Below, one piece after another: positions 1 through 8,971 of a DNA stretch of 64,000 nt (within the stretch, counting starts at the first letter, position 1; every line of letters starts with the position of its first letter). The position numbers and the translations under genes are program-made. The stretch is from Pseudomonas sp. UYIF39 (GTDB lineage: Bacteria; Pseudomonadota; Gammaproteobacteria; Pseudomonadales; Pseudomonadaceae): the NCBI RefSeq assembly GCF_029963765.1, contig NZ_JALBYU010000012.1:1-64000 (forward strand). Direction: 5' to 3'. Below the pieces are notes generated by a model. That model made no database searches, was not told the origin of the DNA, and saw only the letters and a list, made by a program, of their open reading frames with translations.

Positions 1-59
1 GTGAGTCCGGCTGACGCGGTATGCCTGACGCACCAAATGACTGATTTTACGACTGCTAC

Positions 60-98
60 GCAGCCGAACGCAGCCTCGCGGGCTCGGCAGCTGCTACA
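60..98. repeat. REP-like palindromic element
   Basis: Imperfect palindrome with arms around GCAGCCGA and TCGGCAGCTGC in otherwise non-coding DNA downstream of pprB. It shares the core CAGCCGAACGCAG with a second copy at 55567-55600, so it is a dispersed intergenic repeat and not a unique site. No gene is seen in bases 1-224 apart from this element. Confidence 0.6.
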
Positions 99-224
99 GA
101 TCGCGTTACGGCTTAACTGAGTGGCATTAGGCATTCCGGGCGCTTGTAAAAAAAGTGAGTCGCCGGAAGGGCAAAATCCTAAGCGGCCGTTACCGCAGGA
201 ATGGATAGGCACACCAACAAAAAC

Positions 225-1007
225 CTAATGCGCAGTCACCCCCTGACGCAATCCAGAATGACTGGGTAACAAGGCCAGCGCCAACTGCGTCCGATTATGC
301 ATATGCGTCAACCGCAACACCTGCGACACATAAAGCTTCACCGTGTTCTCGGTAATCCCCAACTCACAGGCAATCTGATAATTCGTCTGCCCCTTCCCCA
401 CCAACCGCGCCACCTCCAACTGCCTTGGGGACAGCTGACTGAAAATCGCCGGAATCTCAACCCGATCCACAGCACTGACATCCTCATCAGTGGACACTGA
501 CAACGATGGCCCACGCCGAACCTTATCCAGGTCCTGATACAGACCATCGATCGACTCGGCAAGATACTGCAGCTTCTGATCCAGATGCCCCAGTTGCACA
601 CTCTTCTGCCGTTCTTGCAAAACCACTGTCTGACGCGCAATCCCTTCGAGCAACTCAACCAAATTAATCGGCTTCTGGTAGTAATCGGCAAACCCGGCCC
701 GCAAAGCCTTGATCACATCCTGCTTGTCCGCACGCCCAGTGAGCATGATCGCTTCAAATACACGGTGCTTGCCGGATAACCGTTGCAGCTCCTGAACCAG
801 TTGAATTCCATCCAGACCGGGCATCTGCAAATCGCAAAGCACCAGGCTAATCGCTTCGTCTTCATTGAAACGCTCGATTGCCTGCCTGCCGGTTTCGCAC
901 CCAACGCAACGGTAACCGTTGTCTTCAAGAACCTCACAGAGCTCTGCGACAATCAGCGGCTGGTCGTCGACCACAAGGATTTTTACTGCCGAAGAAAGCT
1001 TGTTCAC
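225..1007 (-). CDS. pprB: PprB-like response regulator (REC-LuxR) of the Tad/Flp pilus locus
   Basis: Two-component response regulator of 260 residues. The receiver domain spans about residues 9-120, with the acidic pair D14/D15, phosphoacceptor D59 in LCDLQMPG, T90 and K112. A linker with coiled-coil character follows, then a LuxR/NarL helix-turn-helix from about residue 194 (LSPRQLEVARLV...TENTVKLYVSQ). Translation starts at a GTG at 1007. Known family role: in P. aeruginosa PprB, activated by the kinase PprA, switches on Flp pilus, CupE and adhesin genes. The neighbours fppA, tadF, pprA and tadG support this identity. A perfect 28-bp inverted repeat (1044-1107) lies directly upstream and could control transcription into pprB. 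The identity rests on architecture plus context; another LuxR-type regulator is the less likely alternative. Confidence 0.85.
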   Translation of the reverse strand: MNKLSSAVKILVVDDQPLIVAELCEVLEDNGYRCVGCETGRQAIERFNEDEAISLVLCDLQMPGLDGIQLVQELQRLSGKHRVFEAIMLTGRADKQDVIKALRAGFADYYQKPINLVELLEGIARQTVVLQERQKSVQLGHLDQKLQYLAESIDGLYQDLDKVRRGPSLSVSTDEDVSAVDRVEIPAIFSQLSPRQLEVARLVGKGQTNYQIACELGITENTVKLYVSQVLRLTHMHNRTQLALALLPSHSGLRQGVTAH

Positions 1008-1043
1008 GTGCGATTCCCTGCGAGGTCAAAGTTGACCGTTCCT

Positions 1044-1107
1044 CTAGGGGGCGTTCTCAATTAGTTTCCCCGGCGCGGTGGGGAAACTAATTGAGAACGC
1101 CCCCTAG
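1044..1107. repeat. Perfect 28-bp inverted repeat with 8-nt loop
   Basis: Arms 1044-1071 and 1080-1107 are exact reverse complements (CTAGGGGGCG...TTTCCCC), separated by GGCGCGGT. It lies between the fppA stop and the pprB start, both on the minus strand. There is no clear T-run after it in either direction, so it is not a classical terminator. It could be a cruciform or attenuator in the pprB leader, or two mobile-element ends joined head to head. Confidence 0.9.
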
Positions 1108-1180
1108 TGACAGCCACTGGCTGTACAACTACTGAATTGAAAGTAGACGTACTTTCCGACTCTGTACATAGAACGGATGA

Positions 1181-1651
1181 CTAGTGAAACCAGGCGAGTG
1201 TGAGCAACAGGCCCACCAGTACGAAGGGTGCAAAGGGCTGTTTCTTTGACATTCCAGGCCCCAGATATCGAAGATGATTTCTAAGCCCTTGACCGATATG
1301 AAGCCAGACTCTTGGCGCCAACAGCAGCCACAGTACACTGGCCAATCCGGCACCGATGAACACGCCGAGCAGGTGCATGCCATCCGTCGCCAGCCCCAGG
1401 CCGGTCATCAGTTTCACATCGCCTGCGCCCAAGCGTTTCAGCGCATAACCGGGCAAGGTAAAAGCCAACGCCAGCAAAAAAGCCCAGCCGCCCTGCACCG
1501 CCTCGGCCCCCAGCCAGGTAGTGCCCGTCCACAGGAGATACGCCAGCGCCAACCCCGCTGCACCCAGGGTCAGGCCATTGGCGATGTGCCGTTCTCGAGC
1601 ATCCTGTGCTGCGCATAGCGTCAGCCAGATCAGTAGTACAAAGCTCTGCAT
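1181..1651 (-). CDS. fppA: Type IVb prepilin peptidase (FppA/TadV, A24 family)
   Basis: A 156-residue polytopic membrane aspartic protease that would cleave the leader of the Flp prepilin and the TadE/F pseudopilins at the cytoplasmic face. The two catalytic aspartates of A24 peptidases are visible: D17 (QDARERHI) and D78 in the GAGD motif (LGAGDVKLM). It lacks the N-terminal methyltransferase part of PilD, as expected for the short TadV/CpaA class. It is divergent from the tadF gene, only about 75 bp away, and the shared gap may hold both promoters. No convincing ribosome binding site precedes the ATG. Confidence 0.88.
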   Translation of the reverse strand: MQSFVLLIWLTLCAAQDARERHIANGLTLGAAGLALAYLLWTGTTWLGAEAVQGGWAFLLALAFTLPGYALKRLGAGDVKLMTGLGLATDGMHLLGVFIGAGLASVLWLLLAPRVWLHIGQGLRNHLRYLGPGMSKKQPFAPFVLVGLLLTLAWFH

Positions 1652-1726
1652 CCGGTAAAAAACGTCCGTTTTGGCTGAATGATTCTATGCTGATATCACG
1701 TCGTGAATATCAGGGTAGACGCAGTC

Positions 1727-2167
1727 ATGAAAATAGGCCTCCCCCGTAAGCAAAAAGGCGCTGTAGCGATTGAATTCGCGTTGGTGTTTCTCATCTTTTT
1801 CGCGGTGTTTTATGGAATTGTCACTTACAGCTTGCCGCTGTTGCTGATGCAGTCGTTCACCCAGTCGACTGCCGAAGCGGTGCGCCGAAGCGTGGCGCTG
1901 GATCCGAGCACTCCCGGATACGACACCGCGGTAAAAACCGTTGCCACGACAGAACTGAGCCGACAGTTGGCCTGGATTCCTGCCGTACTGAATTTCAATG
2001 TCGCCACCGACGCCAGCGCCACCTACGTGGGCGGGGTGTTGAAGGTCAGCATCAACTACCCCACCAGCAAACTGCAGCAAGTCATCCCGTTTCTGACCGT
2101 GCCGGGAATTGGCCAAGTGCCCAATCTGCCGGCAAACCTCACCGCCAGTTCGAGCCTGCAATTTTGA
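1727..2167 (+). CDS. tadF: TadE/TadF-like pseudopilin
   Basis: A 146-residue minor pilin-like protein. Near the N-terminus the basic segment RKQKG is followed by AVAIEFALVF and a hydrophobic helix. This is a type IVb prepilin processing site (cleavage after G11, Glu at +5), so it should be a substrate of FppA encoded next door. The start is placed at ATG 1727 (AGGG 11 bases upstream) in place of the in-frame GTG at 1703, because this gives the short basic leader typical of the family. The stop codon overlaps the TTG start of pprA by four bases, indicating translational coupling. TadE and TadF are hard to tell apart by sequence, so the symbol is tentative. Confidence 0.75.
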   Translation: MKIGLPRKQKGAVAIEFALVFLIFFAVFYGIVTYSLPLLLMQSFTQSTAEAVRRSVALDPSTPGYDTAVKTVATTELSRQLAWIPAVLNFNVATDASATYVGGVLKVSINYPTSKLQQVIPFLTVPGIGQVPNLPANLTASSSLQF

Positions 2168-4917
2168 GTTCCGCAGACAAACTCTTCGGGCGCCTGCTCA
2201 ACCGCCATCCGCCTCCGCCCGTGGACACGCCAGACACCCTGAGCGTGCAAAGTGTCGGTTTGCAGATGCATCTCGATGCCGAAGGTCGAGTGATTCACCT
2301 GACCGGCCCGCTGCGGCATGCGCTGGCCCAGCAGACGCCCGCGGCGCAAGCACCGAACCTGCTCGATTTCCTCATGCCCCACAGCGGCCTCACCGTTGAA
2401 GGCTCGCCCGTCGACTGGCAGGGACACTCTCTGGACCTGGACTTTTACAGCCTCAACGGACAACCCCTGCACCTGCGTGGTTGGGTCCAGCCGTTGGCCG
2501 ATGCCTGGCTGTTGCAGTTGCTGGACATCGGCGACTTGCTGCTCGAACGTCGACAATCACGCAGCCGCGAGCAATGCCAATCACTCGCAGCGCAGATCGG
2601 CGAACAGTTGCGCCGGTGCAACCTGACGCGCCTGCCCGAGGTGTTGGTGGAACAGCTGCAAGGCCTGGCCCAGCGTTTCCACATGCCATGCATTGCGGTG
2701 GCGTTGCTCGATGAACAGGAAGAAGGCTGGCAGATACACCAGCATTACGCGGCCTTCGATGCGCCCCAGCTGTGGCAAAACGCTCAGCGCCTGGGCACGG
2801 GGCTCGACAGCCTGAGCGGCTCTGCGCCGCAACGCCTGACGCCCGCTGAACATCCCCGTTTGCAAGGCACCTTCGGTAATGCCGAAGGGTTCGCGGTGCC
2901 CTATCACGATGCTCAGGGAGTGGCCGCCTGGTTGCTGTGTGGCGTTTATCCGGTGCAGCAACAGGCACCCGAGCTGAATGATCGCGACTGGTTACAACTG
3001 ACCGCCGCGCTGGCAGGCCCGTTGCTTGAGCGCTTGCGCGAGCACCGGCACCATCTGCAACTGGAACGGCTGGAGTCGCTACAAGCCTTGCTCGGCACCG
3101 GATGGTGGGAGGTGTTCAGCGACAGTCGCGAGGTGCAATTGGCGCCGTCGCTGGCCAGTAACCTGAACCTTGCGATCGATCGCTTGCCGCTGCACGACTG
3201 GCTTGATCGGGTGCACCCCGCCGACCGGGAAGAGCTGAGCAGTCGTCTGCAAGCCTTGCAAGACGACGGCGCCCCGCTGCTGCTGTGCGTGCGTTTGGCA
3301 CAAACACCGAACTGGTATCGCCTGCAGGGCCAGGTGCTGGGCATCGGTAAGAGCCGGCGGTTTGTGGGCTTCATGCTCGACATCAGCGACATCAAAAACC
3401 AGGAGCAAAACGCCGCGGCGGCCCATGCCCGTCTGGACAATCTGATCGCCAGCTCGCCGGCGGTGATCTACGTGCAGCGCTATGTCGAAGGTGCGCTGCA
3501 ACCGACGTTTTTCAGTGCCAGCCTACTGCCGCTGCTCGGCTGGACACTGGCTGATTGCGCAACGGGGACCTTGGTTGAAAGGGTGCACCCAGAGGACCGC
3601 GATCGGTATTTCGAACGTACCCGACATTTGCTGCGTGAAGGTTCGGTGCGCGCCCGTTATCGGCTGCGCGACAGTCGCGGCGATTACCACTGGCTACTCG
3701 ATGAAGCCAAGCTACTGCGCGACGACCTTGGTTTGCCGGTGGAGGCCGTCGGCCTGTGGCTGGACGTCACCGAAGCAACCCTGGCCGCCGAACAGGTGAA
3801 ACAGAGTGAAGAACGTTACCGGATCCTGGTGGAAGACTCTCCGGCAATGATCTGCCGCTACCGCCTGGACCTGACCCTGACCTTCGGCAACCGCCCGCTG
3901 GCGACATACCTGGAGTGCCAGCCCGAGCAACTGCCCGGGGTGAATCTGGGCAGCTGGATGTCGCTGGAACAGCGCGAAGCGTTTCTCCAGCGGCTCAGCC
4001 GACTCAGCCCGGAGTTCCCGGTCAGCACTGCGGAAATCAACCTGCAACTGCCGGGACGGGAACATGCCTGGTGGGTGTGGTCGGATCGCGGGGTGTTCGA
4101 TGAGCACGGCCATTTGCTGGAGATTCAGGCCGTGGGGCGCGACAACACCGAGGTCCGCCGCGCCCAGCAGCAGCTCACCCAAAGTGCAAAAATGGCCACC
4201 CTCGGTGAAATGGCCACAGGGCTGGCCCATGAAATCAATCAGCCGTTGAATGTGATGCGCATGGCCATCGTCAATGTGCTCAAGCGTCTGAGCAACGGCG
4301 ATGCGCAGATCGACTACCTGACCGACAAGCTCAACCGCATCGATGCACAGGTCCAGCGCGCCGCACGGGTGGTGGATCACATGCGGGTGTTTGGCCGCCG
4401 CTCGGAGATCGAGCAACATCCGTTTAATCCGGCGCAAGCCATCGAAGGCACGCTGTCGCTGCTGGCCGAAGGGATGCGCGGCAAAGGGGTCGATCTGCGG
4501 GTCAACGAGACCGGGTTTGACGTGCAAGTGCGCGGTTACGTCGATCAACTCGAACAGGTGTTGATCAATCTGATGGTCAACGCTCGGGATGCGTTGCTCG
4601 GCAAACGCGAGGCCGACCGCGAGTTCAAACCGTGGATCTCGGTGTACGCCGAACGTGATGCGTATTCGGTGCGGCTGTGGGTCGAGGACAACGGCGGCGG
4701 TATCGATCCGAGGTTACTGGAGCGGATCTTCGAGCCGTTCTTCACCACCAAACCCGTGGGTGTCGGCACGGGGCTCGGGTTGTCGGTGAGTTACGGCATC
4801 GTCGAGAACATGGGCGGAAAACTGAGCGTTAGAAACTCGGTCGAGGGCGCACGGTTTTGTATCGAACTGCCGATTGCCGCCGACGATCAGATTGCCAGCG
4901 TCGCTCGTCCTGAGTGA
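2164..4917 (+). CDS. pprA: PprA-like multi-PAS sensor histidine kinase
   Basis: A 917-residue sensor kinase with no obvious transmembrane segments. The N-terminal two-thirds holds several PAS-like sensory modules: a degenerate one near residues 20-120, then clear PAS folds with WxxxVHPxD-type motifs at about 310-410, 415-540 and 550-660. The transmitter starts with the H-box (phosphoacceptor H689 in GLAHEINQP). It continues through the N-box (NLMVNARDAL), G1 (VEDNGGGI) and G2 (GTGLGL). There is no receiver domain, so it must signal to a separate regulator, most simply PprB nearby. It starts with TTG overlapping the tadF stop (TTGA). Its last 31 bases overlap the 3' end of the convergent tadG gene. 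Confidence 0.85.
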   Translation: MSSADKLFGRLLNRHPPPPVDTPDTLSVQSVGLQMHLDAEGRVIHLTGPLRHALAQQTPAAQAPNLLDFLMPHSGLTVEGSPVDWQGHSLDLDFYSLNGQPLHLRGWVQPLADAWLLQLLDIGDLLLERRQSRSREQCQSLAAQIGEQLRRCNLTRLPEVLVEQLQGLAQRFHMPCIAVALLDEQEEGWQIHQHYAAFDAPQLWQNAQRLGTGLDSLSGSAPQRLTPAEHPRLQGTFGNAEGFAVPYHDAQGVAAWLLCGVYPVQQQAPELNDRDWLQLTAALAGPLLERLREHRHHLQLERLESLQALLGTGWWEVFSDSREVQLAPSLASNLNLAIDRLPLHDWLDRVHPADREELSSRLQALQDDGAPLLLCVRLAQTPNWYRLQGQVLGIGKSRRFVGFMLDISDIKNQEQNAAAAHARLDNLIASSPAVIYVQRYVEGALQPTFFSASLLPLLGWTLADCATGTLVERVHPEDRDRYFERTRHLLREGSVRARYRLRDSRGDYHWLLDEAKLLRDDLGLPVEAVGLWLDVTEATLAAEQVKQSEERYRILVEDSPAMICRYRLDLTLTFGNRPLATYLECQPEQLPGVNLGSWMSLEQREAFLQRLSRLSPEFPVSTAEINLQLPGREHAWWVWSDRGVFDEHGHLLEIQAVGRDNTEVRRAQQQLTQSAKMATLGEMATGLAHEINQPLNVMRMAIVNVLKRLSNGDAQIDYLTDKLNRIDAQVQRAARVVDHMRVFGRRSEIEQHPFNPAQAIEGTLSLLAEGMRGKGVDLRVNETGFDVQVRGYVDQLEQVLINLMVNARDALLGKREADREFKPWISVYAERDAYSVRLWVEDNGGGIDPRLLERIFEPFFTTKPVGVGTGLGLSVSYGIVENMGGKLSVRNSVEGARFCIELPIAADDQIASVARPE

Positions 4918-6869
4918 CAACTGAGGTTGGCGCCGACATCGACCTTGTTCAGATCGATTCCCAGACTGAGCAGCAGTGTGTTGATCAAGGTGTCGAGTAA
5001 CGGGCTGAGCACGCTATTGATCGCGTTGACCAGCAATGTGGTGACAGTGCTGAGGATCGCCCCCAGACCACCGACCAGACTGCCCGTCGGGCCGTACATG
5101 TTGACCTTGATATTGGTCAGCGTGTCGGTAAGGCTGCTGACGATGTTGCTGGTGGACCAGGAATAGTAGAACGGTGGCTGGTTGATCTCCGGCAGGCTGG
5201 TGGCCGGCGGTGCGGAATAGACGTGCGGCATGTTGGCGCTCTGTGCCACGGTGGTGTCGGCCATGATGTCGATACCGCCGCCGACGCCTGGAACCCTTGG
5301 GTTGCAGGAGATGGGCAGGAACAGAAGCCTCAGACAGGTTTTCACCCCGATATCGATCACCTTCAACGGCTGCACCACTACCGCCGGTGGCGTGGTGTTG
5401 CTGCCGAAAGCGGTGGCTGGATCGATCTTGCCGATCTTCAGTTTTACCAGCGAAGTGCTGGTGTTGGTGGTCAGGGTTTTGTTGGTGGTACTGACGCAAC
5501 TGTAGGCAGTGACATAGCTGTTGGCGCTGGCAACGTCCAGCGCCACGTCGAGACGTATCGGTGGCGGCAGCACGATGATGTCGGGAGTCTGGCAGGGCAC
5601 GAGCAAGGCACAGGTCAGTGAATTGAGAACCCCCACCAGGTTGAGATTGAGCAAGGCGTTGAGTGTGTTGGTCAGGGGGCCTGCCAGATCGGCCACCGCA
5701 TTGACCAGCGCCACGATGGGTTCGAGCGCCGGCAAGTCGATCGACAGCAATGTCCTGATCTGGGCAGTTCTCACATAGATGCGGTTGGGGCCCAACGGAT
5801 CCAGCGCGGCTTTTTTCGGATTGCCTATAGCCGAGAGCTGTGGCGGCTCCAGTATCTGCACCCGAGCGGTGATTTGCGCCAGCCCCGCGAGGTTGATCGG
5901 CAGGGTCGCCACCAGGCCGTTTTTCTTGTTGGCCAGTTGCACGACGGCTTCGATCAGGTCGAACACTTTCAGGTTTGTCCCCAGCGCCGTCATGGTGCTG
6001 CCAGCCTCGACGTGCAGCACGTTGCCGAGTACGACGGTGGTTGCGCCTGCCGCGACTTTCAGCGCTTGAAGACTCGCAATGGTTGCGGTCGCGCCGAGTG
6101 TGCCGCCAGGGTCCAGCACATTGACGGCAGTCTGGATCAGCTGGCTGACGGCAATCGTATTGCCCAATACCTGGTCATACCCGGCAGCGCTGAGGTTAAG
6201 GTCGACCTTCAATCGGTCAAGGTAACCGAGCAGGCTGACGTTGGTGTTCACCAGTCCGTTCCAGCCCGCCGCGTTGATATTCAGGTTACCTCCGAGCAAA
6301 CCACCGAATAACGCATTGAGCGTGGTCGATTTGCTGGTGTCGACGCTCAGCGTCGTGCTGCGCAGGGTCAGCGAAGCCCGCGGTGGCGGTAATGCGGCGA
6401 CAGCGCTGGCCGTCAGGTTGATGGTTGCCGCGCGTGGCGCGCCGCCGAACAGGGCGCCGACACCGCCGGCGAAACTCTGCTGGACCGAATGGCTGGCGAT
6501 CACCCGAATGGCTTCGCTCTTGCTCGGGTCGGCGCCAAACACCCGAAGGTTATTGGCATCCAGGGTCAAGGCACCGCAAGCGACCAACAGATTGCGATTG
6601 GGGTCAGGAAGGGTAAAGCCGTTACGGTTTGCGCTGGCGGTGGCATAGACGGTAGCGGTGTTGCCAGCGGCGCAATCACCACTTCGGGTAGAGGCTTCAA
6701 GTGCGGCCATGTCCGCTACGCGCTGCAGGTCACGTTTTTCCAGGTACAAACGACCGCTGTCGACCACGACCAGCAAGAACATCAGGGCCATGCCCAATGT
6801 CAGCGCCGCCATCAAACCGATCGCCCCCCGTTGCCGGGACGGGCTGCGAAACTGCAAACGGGGAGACAT
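4887..6869 (-). CDS. tadG: TadG-like Tad pilus assembly protein
   Basis: A 660-residue protein with a basic N-terminus (SPSRQRGAIG), one transmembrane helix at about residues 18-40 (LGMALMFLLVVVDSG) and the following YLEKRDLQRVADMAALEA helix. Together these are the hallmark of TadG/TadE-like pilus assembly proteins. The rest is a long extracytoplasmic, Val/Leu/Asn-rich domain with scattered cysteines. The start at 6869 was preferred over the upstream in-frame ATG at 6911 because GGAGT sits at correct spacing ahead of it. The gene converges on pprA and overlaps it by 31 bp. In P. aeruginosa tadG lies beside pprB; here it lies on the far side of pprA. Confidence 0.8.
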   Translation of the reverse strand: MSPRLQFRSPSRQRGAIGLMAALTLGMALMFLLVVVDSGRLYLEKRDLQRVADMAALEASTRSGDCAAGNTATVYATASANRNGFTLPDPNRNLLVACGALTLDANNLRVFGADPSKSEAIRVIASHSVQQSFAGGVGALFGGAPRAATINLTASAVAALPPPRASLTLRSTTLSVDTSKSTTLNALFGGLLGGNLNINAAGWNGLVNTNVSLLGYLDRLKVDLNLSAAGYDQVLGNTIAVSQLIQTAVNVLDPGGTLGATATIASLQALKVAAGATTVVLGNVLHVEAGSTMTALGTNLKVFDLIEAVVQLANKKNGLVATLPINLAGLAQITARVQILEPPQLSAIGNPKKAALDPLGPNRIYVRTAQIRTLLSIDLPALEPIVALVNAVADLAGPLTNTLNALLNLNLVGVLNSLTCALLVPCQTPDIIVLPPPIRLDVALDVASANSYVTAYSCVSTTNKTLTTNTSTSLVKLKIGKIDPATAFGSNTTPPAVVVQPLKVIDIGVKTCLRLLFLPISCNPRVPGVGGGIDIMADTTVAQSANMPHVYSAPPATSLPEINQPPFYYSWSTSNIVSSLTDTLTNIKVNMYGPTGSLVGGLGAILSTVTTLLVNAINSVLSPLLDTLINTLLLSLGIDLNKVDVGANLSCHSGRATLAI

Positions 6870-6982
6870 CGCGCACTCCTTTGCCGGTGCACAACCGAGG
6901 GCTACCTCCATGGGTGAACAGCAGTGTAGTTGGCACTTTCCCGGGCTGCTCGCAGATCACAAGCAATAGATCGTCCAGCTGT

Positions 6983-7540
6983 TTATTTGGGTGGGTAGTT
7001 GGCGAGAATTCGCCCCACCGTTTCACGTATCGCCGTGCTGCGATCCGACGGGTTCGGTGTGCGGCTAAGTATCTGCTCGTCACTGCCGCGCCACACCAGT
7101 TTGCCGTCCTTGCCATCAAGCAGGTCGATCTGGATGATCGCCACTTTGTAGCTGACGTTACGAGTTTCGTTGTACATCGGCCCGCCCCAGTAGCCGTTCC
7201 ATGGATTACCCCAAGTGCCGCCGTAGTTGGTGGTGACTTGTTGCTGGCGCTGCTCGACGATCAGATAGGTCTGCACGCTCAAATCGCCCTTTTTGCCATC
7301 CGCTGCCGGACGCAGGCCACGCTGATCCAACTGATCGGTCACCGATTGGCGGATGCGTTGTTCAGTCAGGTCGCTCTTGATCCGTGGGTCATCGGGGCGA
7401 TATTGCAGGGCGGGTTCTTTCCAGCTCCAGCTGCGATAGGCAGCGAAGTCGCGGCTGGCATCGAAGTCATGATTGACCTGGTTGCCGGCGCAGGCACTGA
7501 GCAGCACGGCCACAGCCAGTAAAGCGAAACGGCGGAACAT
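6983..7540 (-). CDS. DUF4136 lipoprotein
   Basis: A 185-residue predicted lipoprotein. The signal peptide ends in the lipobox LLSAC with C17 as the lipidated residue. The body matches the DUF4136 pattern: FxxYRSWSW near the N-terminus, an RIRQSVTDQLDQRGLRP helix, and a VAIIQIDLLDGKDGKLVWRG strand region. The function of the family is unknown. It is followed on the same strand by a second DUF4136 gene upstream (7595-8209). The two are related but divergent and look like an old tandem duplication in one transcription unit. Confidence 0.85.
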   Translation of the reverse strand: MFRRFALLAVAVLLSACAGNQVNHDFDASRDFAAYRSWSWKEPALQYRPDDPRIKSDLTEQRIRQSVTDQLDQRGLRPAADGKKGDLSVQTYLIVEQRQQQVTTNYGGTWGNPWNGYWGGPMYNETRNVSYKVAIIQIDLLDGKDGKLVWRGSDEQILSRTPNPSDRSTAIRETVGRILANYPPK

Positions 7541-7594
7541 GATATTTCTCCGGTTGAAGACATGAACCTGCGCAATGCTTCTTAACGACAGAAG

Positions 7595-8209
7595 CTAACT
7601 GGGAGGATACGCCGACATCGCCTTTTCTACAGCCTCCCGAATCGCGTCGGCTCGCTCGCTCTGGCTGCCGCGATTGCTGGTTTCAGCGCTGGCACTCCAT
7701 ACCGGTTGACCGCTCTGAGCGTCAAACAAATCAACCCGCACCACCACGACCTGTTCCTGATAAGTCCGCACGATCGGCACGGTGTTGTACATGCCGTAAC
7801 CGCTGCCGTAGCGGTTGTAACCGCCATAACCGCCGCCGTCGTAACCATAGTCGTCCCGAACCTGACGCAGGCGGGTTTCCAGGTGCAGGTCGGCGCTGAC
7901 AAACAGGTCGGCCGGGCGGTTATCGTGCAGCGGGCGCAAACCACGTTGATCAAGGGCATTGCTGACGGCTTCGGCGACCTGCCCCGAATCCGCCCAGGCG
8001 CTGCCCGGCGGAAGCTGCCCGTTGAGCCAGGCCCAGCTGCGGTAGTGCCCGTAGTCGCGCGGCGGGGCCGGGTAGGCGCTGCGGTCAAAGGTGTTGGCCG
8101 CCTGAGGCGGCGCGGGTGGCAGGGGGTTGGATGACGCCACATAAGGGTTGCTGCCCTGGCAGGCCGACAACCCCAGACAAATCACCAACAAGCCCGAACG
8201 ACTGTTCAT
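7595..8209 (-). CDS. DUF4136 lipoprotein, second copy
   Basis: A 204-residue predicted lipoprotein with lipobox LSAC (C17). It has the same DUF4136 landmarks as its neighbour: YGHYRSWAW, AVSNALDQRGLRPL, VVVVRVDLFDAQSGQPVWSASAE. It also has a proline-rich stretch after the lipidation site and a Gly/Tyr-rich insertion (DGGGYGGYNRYGSG) absent from the first copy. Only about a dozen bases separate it from the cmoM stop, so it probably belongs to a cmoM-led operon. Function unknown. Confidence 0.85.
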   Translation of the reverse strand: MNSRSGLLVICLGLSACQGSNPYVASSNPLPPAPPQAANTFDRSAYPAPPRDYGHYRSWAWLNGQLPPGSAWADSGQVAEAVSNALDQRGLRPLHDNRPADLFVSADLHLETRLRQVRDDYGYDGGGYGGYNRYGSGYGMYNTVPIVRTYQEQVVVVRVDLFDAQSGQPVWSASAETSNRGSQSERADAIREAVEKAMSAYPPS

Positions 8210-8221
8210 TTCGTGCTCCGA

Positions 8222-8971
8222 TCAGACCGGCCGACAGATCCAGTGCAAGTAGCGCCCAAGCCCGGCAAAGCTTGGGTGACGGCGGTGGGCCAGTTCCATT
8301 TCCAACAAGTCCGCCAGTTCGACGCGGGCCTGGAATTCCACTGGCATGTAGTCGTGAAAAACCCGCACCCCGCTCTGGATTTCGACCTGCCACATTCCTT
8401 CAAGTTGCGCCGCCAGTTCCCGTGGATCAAGGGGCTGTTGCGGAGTGAGGCTTTGCTTTTCGCCGGCCATGTCGTTCTTGCGCATCTTGCGGAAGTGGCC
8501 TTTGAGCAGGTTGCGATAGATCAACGCATCGCGGTTGTAGAAGGCCAGGGACAACCAGCCATCCTGCTTGGTCAATTGATGCAGCACCGGCAGGATCGCG
8601 TGAGGTTCGGCCAGCCATTCCAGCACGGCGTGGCACAGCACCAGGTCGTAGGGCTCGGTGAGTTGGCCGAGCAGTTCCTGCCACGGCGCCTGAATGAACG
8701 TCGCTGTTTGCCCGGCATCGGTAAAGCGCTGGCGGGCGCCCTCGAGCATCGGCTCGGCGGGTTCGGCCAGCGTGACCTCATGACCAAGCTGGGCCAGCCA
8801 CAACGACATGTGGCCCAGACCAGCACCGATATCCAGTACGCGTAACGGCCGGTCTGGCAAGGTTTCGGCCAGGTCGGCCTGAAGCACCGCCAGACGGATC
8901 GCGCCTTTGGCACCGCCGTAGATTTTTTCGGCGAAGCGGGTCGCCAGTTGATCGAAATGACGGTCGCTCAT
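8222..8971 (-). CDS. cmoM: tRNA 5-carboxymethoxyuridine methyltransferase CmoM
   Basis: A 249-residue class I SAM-dependent methyltransferase. The opening DRHFDQLATRFAEKIYGG is characteristic of CmoM (formerly SmtA). The SAM-binding motif I is VLDIGAGLGHMS (about residues 40-52), with the acidic motif II in VTLAEPAEPML and the motif IV region in YDLVLCHAVLEWL. The enzyme methylates cmo5U34 to mcmo5U in tRNA wobble positions. The start codon overlaps the stop of the upstream MazG-like gene by one base (TGATG), so the two are translationally coupled. Confidence 0.85.
   Translation of the reverse strand: MSDRHFDQLATRFAEKIYGGAKGAIRLAVLQADLAETLPDRPLRVLDIGAGLGHMSLWLAQLGHEVTLAEPAEPMLEGARQRFTDAGQTATFIQAPWQELLGQLTEPYDLVLCHAVLEWLAEPHAILPVLHQLTKQDGWLSLAFYNRDALIYRNLLKGHFRKMRKNDMAGEKQSLTPQQPLDPRELAAQLEGMWQVEIQSGVRVFHDYMPVEFQARVELADLLEMELAHRRHPSFAGLGRYLHWICRPV

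Noticed and set aside
1..224. A possible gene end at the left edge
   Set aside because: No open frame with coding character runs to the edge; only a REP-like palindrome is present.
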